DNA from: Mucilaginibacter sp. SMC90
GTDB lineage: Bacteria > Bacteroidota > Bacteroidia > Sphingobacteriales > Sphingobacteriaceae
Length of the DNA: 64,000 nt
Assembly: GCF_022811725.1 (NCBI RefSeq)
Contig: NZ_CP094527.1
Coordinates: forward strand, 4,092,001-4,156,000
Reading direction: 5' to 3'
Notes under the pieces: generated by a model
Databases searched by the model: none
What the model saw: the letters and a program-made list of their open reading frames with translations, nothing else
What the model was told of the DNA's origin: nothing
Shown: in pieces, positions 9,346-17,617 of the stretch
Numbering within the stretch: position 1 is the stretch's first letter
How the letters are laid out: each line of letters opens with the position of its first letter
Position numbers and translations under genes: made by a program

Positions 9346-9372
9346 GAACAACGATTGAGTTATTGAACTTGC

Positions 9373-12300
9373 TTGAATCCGCATACATTTCATATTACCG
9401 TTTATGACCTGGCTTTCCTGGGGGCTATATTTATCGGGCTCACCTTTGCCGTACTTCTATGGTTCACCCAAAGAGTAAACCAGGCTGCAAACCGATTTTT
9501 TGCATTGGCCCTCATTGCGATGATTTTGCGCATAGCCGGTGTTTTAAAAAGCGATATGCTGCATTTTTCATTGGCATTCGGCCCTCTGCTTTTCTTGTAT
9601 GTGCTGAAACTAACTCAGCCCGAATACAAATTTAAACGAAAAGACCTGCTTCATTTTGTCCCGGTAATACTGGAACAAATCCCCCTGCTGAAACCAGTAT
9701 TACAGATTCTGACTTTTATTTCAGTTATTATCTATTTGTATTTGTCCCGCAGGCAAATAGAACAGTTTTATCATCGACAAAAATTCAGTGGCGGCGACCG
9801 GTACCGCTTAGAGCTGCAGTGGCTGGATAAGCTATTGTTGGGCTTTGGCCTTTTGTGGCTTTTGTGGCTGCCCTTTACCGCCTTAAACTATTTTGGTTAT
9901 CATTACCAGTTAAGCATTAACGTTTATTATACGCTGTATATCAGTTTAGCTGGCGTAATGATCTGGATAGCAGCCAGAGCCCACTTGAAATCAGAAATTG
10001 GTGCTACAGCGGGCAGGACTTCACCTCCTCCACCCTTGCTCCCGGCCGACCTGAAGCAAAAAGGGGCCTGCTTAAAGAAAACCATGCAAACCAACCTTTA
10101 CTATCAGGATCCTGAACTCAGCTTAAGTGCCCTTGCCGAAAAACTCGGCATGAACAGTCATGAGCTTTCCCGAATAATTAATACAGCGCTTAAGAAAAGT
10201 TTTAATGATTTTATTAGCGAGTATCGCGTTGGCAACGTAATCCAAAAAATGCAGGACCCTGCATTTGACCATATAACCCTGCTCGGCATTGCTTACGAAT
10301 CGGGTTTCAATTCTAAAAGCACCTTTAACCGGATTTTCAAGGAAATGACGGGCAAAAGCCCCGCTGAATATAAAATTGAGCTAAAAAAAGAGTTCCCAAC
10401 TTATAAACTGGGACGCCAGGGCCAGTTTACGGCGGTAATTTCGAGTCATCAATCCACATCGATGTGGGCAGACAAGAAATCAAACCGCAATTTTATGTTC
10501 AAGAATTATTTAAAGACCGCGTGGCGCAATATGCTGCACAATAAGGCTTACAGTACGCTAAATATAGCCGGCCTTGCCGCCGGGATGGCCGTAGCCCTGC
10601 TCATCGGCTTTTGGATACATAGCCAGTATACATACGACCGTTTTTTGTCAAGTTATGACCAGTTATACCAACTGAAGCTTAACTTTTACCATAGCGGTGA
10701 GATACGTACACAAAGCGGATCTTCATTACCTATGGTAGAAGAACTCCGTAACAATTACCCTGAAGTAAAATATGTATCGGAAACCGACTGGGGATCGCAG
10801 CACAGCATGGTCATCGGCGATAAGAAACTTGATCCTTACGGTTTAAGTGTTGGTGCTGATTTTTTAAAGATGTTTCCATACACAATGTTAAAAGGAAACA
10901 ATAATTCGGTTTTGAATAGCCCTAATTCAATCGTCTTGACGGAATCATTGGCCGAGGCTTTGTTTGGCCAGGAAGATCCCATCAATAAAACTATCCGGAT
11001 AGACAATAAAAACAATGTAACGGTAACCGGCGTAATGAAAGACCTGCCGCATAATTCAACTTTACAGTTCAGCTACCTGCTGCCATATAGTTACCTGGAG
11101 CAAACCTATCCTGAAACAAAAAAAGAGCGTGTTAATTGGGACAACACATCGTACCTTGAGTATATAGAGCTACAGGCTGGCACCGACGGAAAAGCTTTTG
11201 AAAGCAAAATAAAAGATATTATTGCAAAACATATTACGGATAAGAGCACTAAAATTGAGGTGATCCTTCAGCCTGCAAAAAACTGGCGCCTGCTCACCCA
11301 ATTTAAAAACGGTAAGGCAAGCGACGGCCTCATTCAGTATGTGCGCATATTTGGAATCATAGGCATATTGGTATTAGTGATAGCGTGTATCAACTTTGTC
11401 AATTTATCAACGGCTCGCGCCGAAAAACGCGCGCGGGAAGTGGGTGTGCGTAAGGCCATCGGCTCATCACGCGGGGATTTGATCATTCAGTTTCTGAGCG
11501 AATCGTTACTGCTTACCATAACCGCGTTTGCGTTGTCCATAGGGATCGTGCAATTGGTATTACCCTGGTTCAACACGCATACCGCCAGTAACATATCTAT
11601 ACCTTACTCAAATATCACTTTTTGGGGTGTGATGCTCACCTATGTATTGTTTACAGGTTTACTTGCCGGAAGCAGGCCGGCATTTTATCTTTCTTCTTTT
11701 GAACCGGTAAAAGTTTTGAAAGGTACTATTCAACTGGGCAAAGCAGCTACGCTGCCCCGTAAAATATTAGTTGTAGTACAGTTTACCTGTTCAATAGCGC
11801 TCATCATCAGTACGCTGATTATTTACCAGCAGATTGAACATGCGAAAGACCGGCCAAAAGGCTACGAAGCCAAAAATCTCGTGACGGTAAATAGCAGCGA
11901 CGACCTTAACAAAAACTATGAATTGCTTAAAAGCGATCTGCTGCAAAGCGGCCAGGTGGTGAGTATTACTAAATCAGGAAGCACAATGGCCTATTTTCCT
12001 GCATCATTTTCTATCAAAGATTTTCCCGGTAAAAAGCCGGGCGAATCGTTGGAAATGGCAACTACAGCCATTTCGGCAGGTTATTTCAAGACCATCGGAA
12101 TGAAGATAAAATCAGGGCACGATTACTCTGAAAATTCGGTTGCCGACTCCCTGAATGTTATTATCAACGAGGCCGCAGCCCAACGATTGAGGTTAAAGGA
12201 GCCCCTGAATCAACTGATCACATCAGATTATCGCAAAAACCCAATGCGCATCATCGGTGTGGTAGAAAATGCTATAGTCGGGTCGCCGTTTTATGCAGCC

Positions 12301-12873
12301 GGCCCTGCTCTTTATGTATACAACCCGGGCTGGAGCGGTGCTATCATGTTCAGGCTTAACCCTAATGCCAATAAACAGCAGGCTATTAAAAAGATCGGTG
12401 TCATATTCAATAAATACAATCCGTCATTCCCCTTTGATTATCGTTTTGCCGACGAAGCATACAACTTGACATACCAGTTGGAGGAATTGGTGGGTACTCT
12501 GGCAGGCATTTTTGCGGGACTGGCCGTTTTCATTTCGTGCCTGGGTTTATTTGGTCTGGCCTCGTTCGTGGCCGAACAACGAAAAAAAGAAATTGGTATC
12601 CGGAAAGTGTTGGGCGCATCGGTTTCACAAGTTTGGATATTATTATCAACCGATTTTATAATATTAGTTTTAGTTAGTTGTGTCATTGCGTCGCCCATCG
12701 CATTTTACTTTTTGCAGGACTGGCTTCAAAAGTTTGACTATCGGATAATCATAGGGCCTGGCGCATTTGTGACAGCCGCGGCCTTAACCCTCATCATCAC
12801 CATAATAACGGTAAGCTACCAGGCAATCAGTAGCGCACTGACCAACCCCGTTAAAAGTCTTCGCTCGGAGTGA
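9373..12873 (+). CDS. Membrane AraC-type regulator fused to an FtsX/MacB-like permease (copy 1)
   Basis: One open frame of 1166 codons joins two proteins usually encoded separately. Residues of about 8-205 hold six to seven transmembrane helices. Residues of about 230-335 are an AraC-type double helix-turn-helix domain (LSALAEKLGMNSHELSRI, then GIAYESGFNSKSTFNRIFKEMTGKSP). From Met375 (codon at 10495) the sequence MFKNYLKTAWRNMLHNKAY starts a complete FtsX/MacB-like permease. It has an N-terminal helix, an extracytoplasmic domain and two FtsX permease domains, and ends in NPVKSLRSE. The TTG start is chosen because the paralogue at 49996 has TTG at the same place (MNPHTFHIT versus MKTYTFHIT). 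No ATPase partner is encoded nearby. Separate translation of the permease from the internal ATG is possible. The function is unknown; a membrane-tethered regulator linked to its own transport or signalling module is an inference. Confidence 0.85.
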   Translation: MNPHTFHITVYDLAFLGAIFIGLTFAVLLWFTQRVNQAANRFFALALIAMILRIAGVLKSDMLHFSLAFGPLLFLYVLKLTQPEYKFKRKDLLHFVPVILEQIPLLKPVLQILTFISVIIYLYLSRRQIEQFYHRQKFSGGDRYRLELQWLDKLLLGFGLLWLLWLPFTALNYFGYHYQLSINVYYTLYISLAGVMIWIAARAHLKSEIGATAGRTSPPPPLLPADLKQKGACLKKTMQTNLYYQDPELSLSALAEKLGMNSHELSRIINTALKKSFNDFISEYRVGNVIQKMQDPAFDHITLLGIAYESGFNSKSTFNRIFKEMTGKSPAEYKIELKKEFPTYKLGRQGQFTAVISSHQSTSMWADKKSNRNFMFKNYLKTAWRNMLHNKAYSTLNIAGLAAGMAVALLIGFWIHSQYTYDRFLSSYDQLYQLKLNFYHSGEIRTQSGSSLPMVEELRNNYPEVKYVSETDWGSQHSMVIGDKKLDPYGLSVGADFLKMFPYTMLKGNNNSVLNSPNSIVLTESLAEALFGQEDPINKTIRIDNKNNVTVTGVMKDLPHNSTLQFSYLLPYSYLEQTYPETKKERVNWDNTSYLEYIELQAGTDGKAFESKIKDIIAKHITDKSTKIEVILQPAKNWRLLTQFKNGKASDGLIQYVRIFGIIGILVLVIACINFVNLSTARAEKRAREVGVRKAIGSSRGDLIIQFLSESLLLTITAFALSIGIVQLVLPWFNTHTASNISIPYSNITFWGVMLTYVLFTGLLAGSRPAFYLSSFEPVKVLKGTIQLGKAATLPRKILVVVQFTCSIALIISTLIIYQQIEHAKDRPKGYEAKNLVTVNSSDDLNKNYELLKSDLLQSGQVVSITKSGSTMAYFPASFSIKDFPGKKPGESLEMATTAISAGYFKTIGMKIKSGHDYSENSVADSLNVIINEAAAQRLRLKEPLNQLITSDYRKNPMRIIGVVENAIVGSPFYAAGPALYVYNPGWSGAIMFRLNPNANKQQAIKKIGVIFNKYNPSFPFDYRFADEAYNLTYQLEELVGTLAGIFAGLAVFISCLGLFGLASFVAEQRKKEIGIRKVLGASVSQVWILLSTDFIILVLVSCVIASPIAFYFLQDWLQKFDYRIIIGPGAFVTAAALTLIITIITVSYQAISSALTNPVKSLRSE

Positions 12874-12920
12874 TCCGAGTTAGTATTAAAAAACTGAGGT
12901 ATAGTTGATTATATTTATGT

Positions 12921-12954
12921 ATGCGTTCCGGGGTGAGATACGGAACGCATTTTT
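12921..12954 (+). terminator. Terminator after AraC-FtsX fusion 1
   Basis: ATGCGTTCCG (12921-12930) and CGGAACGCAT (12941-12950) form a perfect 10-bp stem with a 10-base loop. TTTT follows. Confidence 0.85.
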
Positions 12955-13006
12955 ATTGTTTCAAAAAACGGAAGCTTCAGCGTTTTATGCTAATGATGAT
13001 AAGTTG

Positions 13007-15487
13007 TTACTGCAAGCGCTCCGAACTAATTTTCAAAACGCATTTTTGTAAACCTTTTGAAGATGCCTCGATGTTGATTTTTCCGGTCTTGTTTCCACTT
13101 GCTATAATCGCTACCAACATTCCGCTAAACGCTTTCATCTGCGGGTTTTGAAACGATTGCAGGTTAGTAGCATCGCCGTTGGCTATCGCTTTAAACTTAC
13201 CCTCACCTGTAACTTTAAAACTCAATAAGTTATTTGCATCAGGGCACAGGTTTCCTTTTGCATCAACTACCCTGGCAGTAATAAAAGCCAAATCCTGGCC
13301 GTTAGCATTTAGTACGCTGCGGTCGGCCGTCAAAACGATATGATGTGGTTTACCTGCGGTATTGATGGTTTCTTCGGCCGCTGGTTTTCCATTGGCATCA
13401 TAGGCTATAACTTTAATTGTTCCAGGCTCATACTTTACATCCTTCCACATCAGCCGGTAACGGCTTATATTATCCTGTTTACTTTTGGCTTGTTTGCCCA
13501 TGCTTTTGCCATTAACAAAAAGCTCGGCACTGGGGAAATTCGTATAACAAAATACCGGGGTTACTTGTCCTTCCCTACCTGGCCAGGTCCAATGCGGCAA
13601 AATATGCAGGGTTGGTTTGTCGCTCCAGCGGCTCCGGTAAAGGTAAAACCTGTCTTTGGGGATTCCCGCAAGGTCAATAATACCAAAGTACGAACTATGA
13701 GAAGGCCATTTGGAATCATAAGGCGTAGGCTCGCCCAAATAGTCAAAGCCCGTCCATACAAATTCGCCGGCAACGTAACTCAAATCATCCTGCTGTACAA
13801 ACTCATCATCGGGTATTTGCGACCAACTACAGGCCTCCAGATCATACGATGAACTTTGACTATCATCATACTTTTTCTGCTTAACCTGTTCTGCTGGAAA
13901 CTTATAAATCCCTCGTGAGCTAACTGTTGATGCAGTTTCGCTACCGAGAATAACTCCCTGCGGCAATTTGTTATTTGCTTCTTCGTAACGTGCAGGCTTA
14001 TAATTAAATCCGGGAACATCCAGCACCGATGCAAAATTATTATTAATGGCCGCATCTATGCGGTCCATACCAGCGGTTACCGGCCTGGTTGGATCCTCGC
14101 GATGGCAAATATCCAGCAGAAACATGGCAATTTTATTACCACCTTTGGCGCTCTGATCCGGCACCTCGTTGCCGATACTCCACATCACCACGCTTGGATG
14201 GTTGCGGTCCCGATGCAGCATGTTGAGCATATCGCGCTCGGCCCATTCATCAAATAGTTCACTGTACCCGTTCTTTACTTTAGGTGTTTTCCACTCATCA
14301 AAAGATTCGTCCATCATCATTAGGCCCATTTCATCGCACAAATCAACCAACTCTGGGGCTGGCATATTATGAGAGGTGCGAATGGCGTTGCAGCCCATAT
14401 CTTTCAGCAAGGTTAACTGCCTTCGCAATGCAGCTTTATTAACGGCGGCACCTAATGGCCCTAAATCATGGTGGTTACATACTCCTTTAAACTTAACCGG
14501 TTTTCCGTTCAGAAAAAAACCTAAACCAGCTTTAAAAGCGATAGATCGTATACCGAAGCGGGTGCTGTATTCATCAGTGAGCCGTTCTCCGTCATATAAT
14601 TTAGATTCGGCCGTATACAGTGCAGGTGTGTCTGTCGACCATAATTGGGGGTTTCTGACAACCAGTTTTTGTTCAAATGTCTGCTGATCAGTTTCCGCCA
14701 GGTTAGTTGTTGTCCCGGCTACCGGTTTACCGTCCTTATCTTTAATCACGGTAACCAACTTTAACGACTTAAACCTATTTTGCGGCAACTCCACATTGGT
14801 TTTTACAGTTATTTTAGCAAAATCCTTTTCTATAACCGGGGTAGTTATATAAGTGCCCCAAACGGGTATATGCACATCGTCGGTAATAAGCAGGTGTACG
14901 TTACGGTAAAGCCCTGCCCCCGGATACCAGCGCGACGATTCCGGCAAATTTTCCAGCCGAACGGCCAATACATTTTCCTGCCCTGGTTTTAATTTGTCGG
15001 TAATATCAAAATGAAAAGAGCTATAACCGTAAGGCCATGTACCGGCATTTTCGCCATTTACAAAAACCTGTGCACCGCTCATGGCACCGTCAAAAACAAT
15101 GGTCGCTTTTTTCCCAGCGGTAAATTCAGGTGCGCTAAACTTTAATCTGTACCAGCCTACCCCTACAAAAGGCAACCCACCTGTACGCCCCGATTTAATA
15201 CTTGCTTCTGCTTCGCCATTTTGCACAATCTGTACCTTTTGCTTGTCATTATCCTGCCCAAAAGGCCCATAAATTGCCCAGTCATGCGGAACGGTTACCA
15301 GTTGCCAGCCCGAATCGTTAAAGTTTATTTCCTGGGCACCGGACTGTTCGCCTTTAGTGAATCTCCACCCGGTTTGCAGAAGGTATTCTTTCCGTTTTTG
15401 GGCAGATGCCATAGTAAACCATAGCAAAATAAGACTGATAGAAATATAGAATTTAAAATGACGGTTAAGTACGTTTGGTGATTGCAT
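13007..15487 (-). CDS. Secreted GH2 beta-galactosidase-like enzyme
   Basis: The 826-residue enzyme carries a signal peptide ending in MASAQ (residue 30). A GH2 sugar-binding domain (about 35-205) precedes an immunoglobulin-like domain (about 215-315). The TIM-barrel follows (about 320-610), with GVCNHHDLG, the TSHNMP segment, acid/base Glu441 in SIGNE and nucleophile Glu517 in LGSET. The C-terminal 200 residues are beta-sandwich domains of the DUF4982 and bacterial-Ig type found in Bacteroidota GH2 enzymes. It is the last gene of the SusC-led minus-strand cluster, 42 bases after the sulfatase. A beta-galactosidase trimming galactan or arabinogalactan oligosaccharides fits the GH53 neighbour. 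GH2 also contains glucuronidases and mannosidases, so the specificity is inferred from context. Confidence 0.85.
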   Translation of the reverse strand: MQSPNVLNRHFKFYISISLILLWFTMASAQKRKEYLLQTGWRFTKGEQSGAQEINFNDSGWQLVTVPHDWAIYGPFGQDNDKQKVQIVQNGEAEASIKSGRTGGLPFVGVGWYRLKFSAPEFTAGKKATIVFDGAMSGAQVFVNGENAGTWPYGYSSFHFDITDKLKPGQENVLAVRLENLPESSRWYPGAGLYRNVHLLITDDVHIPVWGTYITTPVIEKDFAKITVKTNVELPQNRFKSLKLVTVIKDKDGKPVAGTTTNLAETDQQTFEQKLVVRNPQLWSTDTPALYTAESKLYDGERLTDEYSTRFGIRSIAFKAGLGFFLNGKPVKFKGVCNHHDLGPLGAAVNKAALRRQLTLLKDMGCNAIRTSHNMPAPELVDLCDEMGLMMMDESFDEWKTPKVKNGYSELFDEWAERDMLNMLHRDRNHPSVVMWSIGNEVPDQSAKGGNKIAMFLLDICHREDPTRPVTAGMDRIDAAINNNFASVLDVPGFNYKPARYEEANNKLPQGVILGSETASTVSSRGIYKFPAEQVKQKKYDDSQSSSYDLEACSWSQIPDDEFVQQDDLSYVAGEFVWTGFDYLGEPTPYDSKWPSHSSYFGIIDLAGIPKDRFYLYRSRWSDKPTLHILPHWTWPGREGQVTPVFCYTNFPSAELFVNGKSMGKQAKSKQDNISRYRLMWKDVKYEPGTIKVIAYDANGKPAAEETINTAGKPHHIVLTADRSVLNANGQDLAFITARVVDAKGNLCPDANNLLSFKVTGEGKFKAIANGDATNLQSFQNPQMKAFSGMLVAIIASGNKTGKINIEASSKGLQKCVLKISSERLQ

Positions 15488-15529
15488 AAACAGGGAGAGT
15501 TTTTAACAATTAATAGTAGTAGCTTTAAT

Positions 15530-17581
15530 TTAATGATACAGGTTTTTCGGCTTTAAAATCTCGGTGCCATCCTCTGCTGTACAGGAAAATTTAAAGCCTG
15601 AACCGGACGTACCAACTGAAAAATAAATTGAAACGGGGTGCAGGCCAGCTTTCAGGTTAACAGATCTGGTTCTTTTTTCACCCGGCTGATAACCAAAATC
15701 CGCATCAATTAAAGTAGCTTCATGCAAACGGACATATGCCTTATCCTTCGCCGAAAAAGTAAAAGTATACTTGCCATCTGCCGGGATACGGATATAGCCT
15801 TTGTACATGATCAAACCATTATGCTTGTTCTTTACAGAGAAATCAGTACTGATGCCGTTTTGACTGACTTTAAGGTTTCCCGGCTTTGATACCCACGGAA
15901 AAACGCCCTCATAATATTTCCATAATAAACCCGGTGTTATATTTTTCGCATCGCTTACTGCTGGGATAGCATCATTATCATAAGGCCGGGGAGCTTCCGC
16001 ATCCGGGCGACGAACCTGCAGCACCTTATCTTTCATAGCGGTTTGAATAGCTGCATAAGCGGGTAGCTTAGCCAGGTTGACAGTTTCCTTTGGATCTTCA
16101 AGCACATTATATATCTCAAAATCATCTGCAGATGATTGAATATCATAGCGCACCCCTACCAGGCTGTCCATACGAATGGCCTGCATTTGCTTCCTCAGTT
16201 TGCCGCGCCGGGACGCTTCAAACTCTTTAAAAGTTGGCGTATGCCCACCTTCAAAATATTCTACATATACCATCCCCTTTTCCTGTTTGCCTACCCCGGA
16301 TAAGGATGGCAGTAGCGAAACACCATCAAACCTTGCAGGTGCAGGCAGATGAGCAACATCAGCAAAGGTGGCAGGCCAGTCCGAAAGCATGGAAGGTGTG
16401 TTTACAATAGTTCCGGCTTTGATTTGTTTAGGCCAGATGGCCACCGTCGGCATCCGCAGCCCTCCCTCCCAGCAGTCACGCTTGATGCCATCGAATGGGC
16501 CATAACTTCCAAAAAAGGTAGGGTGATTAGGCACAAAAGATGCAGGCAGATATGATTCAATAGATGGGCCATTATCAGACGTAAAAATAATCAGCGTATT
16601 ACCTGCTATATGCAAGTCCTGCAGCAATTGCCTGATATCGCCCACCGCAGCATCTATACGCTGTACGGCAGTAGCATAGCGTTTATAGGTATCGGGCCAG
16701 GGCACTTCGGGGGTGGCTGGGTTTTGGTCGTCGTCATAAGTAGCATTGGCGAAAGCCGGATATATGTACGAATCAGGTGTACCTGATGCTGTATTGATCA
16801 TGTGGCCGCTGGTGCCCAGCCATTGCAGGCCACCTTTTAAACCGCCGCCTGTGGGGTAAGCCTCCGTTGGCAACTCAATAACCGCATGTGGTGTATCATA
16901 AGCCAGGTACATAAAAAACGGTTTGCCTGAATCCTTGCCGTTTGCATGGTCGGTAATCCATTTCTTGGCAGCAGCCGTCCATAAATCGGCAGTATAACAT
17001 TTACTTAATCCTGATGATACTTCACGATCATCATCCCAAACCTCTTTTTTTCCTGAATAAATACCTTCAAACGGATAGTGCTCATGTCCGTCGTTATGGC
17101 GCATATAACCATAATATTTGTCGAAACCTCGTTTCAGCGGATGTGCCGGCCAATCCGGACCAGTTTCTTTTATGCCCTGCAAACCCCACTTACCTATGGC
17201 AACAGTGTTATAACCTGCTGCTTTAAGTACATTGGCTACATTATAGTTTTCCTCCAGTTGCTTATCAAACTGATTATCCCTTACCGAAGCATTACCCTGG
17301 TTAACCCCGGTAAGTAACGAAGCCCGCGAGGGTGCGCAAACCGGCGCATTAGCATACTGTTGCGTGAAACGCACACCAGCCTTAGCCATAGCATCAATAT
17401 TGGGCGTAAGCTCACAAGGCAGTCCTTTGCTTTTTCGCTGAAGCTGATTAAATACACCAATATCGCCGTAACCCAGGTCGTCGGTCAGGATGAAAATAAC
17501 ATTAGTTTTTTTCTGTGCGATAGCCGTACCTGATAGTAACCAGGTTATACACAACATACTTAAAAGACTTCTTTTTCTCAT
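15530..17581 (-). CDS. Secreted sulfatase with C-terminal PA14-like domain
   Basis: This 683-residue protein has a signal peptide ending in GTAIAQ. A type I sulfatase domain follows (about residues 25-515). The metal-binding DDLGYGD is present, and Cys82 in VCAPSRASLLTG is the residue converted to formylglycine by the cell's maturase. The HDGHEHYP, FTSDNGP and GLRMPT segments are also typical. Residues of about 550-683 resemble a PA14 domain (YKGYIRIPADGKYTFTFSAKDKAYVRLHE), a carbohydrate-binding beta-barrel. It lies 36 bases after GH78 and 42 before GH2 and is clearly in the operon. A sulfatase among galactan/rhamnosidase enzymes hints at a sulfated or otherwise decorated glycan as an additional target. 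The Cys-type active site implies an anaerobic or radical-SAM-type maturase, or an FGE, elsewhere in the genome. Confidence 0.88.
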   Translation of the reverse strand: MRKRSLLSMLCITWLLSGTAIAQKKTNVIFILTDDLGYGDIGVFNQLQRKSKGLPCELTPNIDAMAKAGVRFTQQYANAPVCAPSRASLLTGVNQGNASVRDNQFDKQLEENYNVANVLKAAGYNTVAIGKWGLQGIKETGPDWPAHPLKRGFDKYYGYMRHNDGHEHYPFEGIYSGKKEVWDDDREVSSGLSKCYTADLWTAAAKKWITDHANGKDSGKPFFMYLAYDTPHAVIELPTEAYPTGGGLKGGLQWLGTSGHMINTASGTPDSYIYPAFANATYDDDQNPATPEVPWPDTYKRYATAVQRIDAAVGDIRQLLQDLHIAGNTLIIFTSDNGPSIESYLPASFVPNHPTFFGSYGPFDGIKRDCWEGGLRMPTVAIWPKQIKAGTIVNTPSMLSDWPATFADVAHLPAPARFDGVSLLPSLSGVGKQEKGMVYVEYFEGGHTPTFKEFEASRRGKLRKQMQAIRMDSLVGVRYDIQSSADDFEIYNVLEDPKETVNLAKLPAYAAIQTAMKDKVLQVRRPDAEAPRPYDNDAIPAVSDAKNITPGLLWKYYEGVFPWVSKPGNLKVSQNGISTDFSVKNKHNGLIMYKGYIRIPADGKYTFTFSAKDKAYVRLHEATLIDADFGYQPGEKRTRSVNLKAGLHPVSIYFSVGTSGSGFKFSCTAEDGTEILKPKNLYH

Positions 17582-17617
17582 TTTTAGCTAAAATCTGTAA
17601 TCTACAGTTTAGAAGGG

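Noticed and set aside
13340..13852. 170-codon open frame opposite the GH2 gene
   Set aside because: It is fully inside the GH2 coding sequence with no family features.
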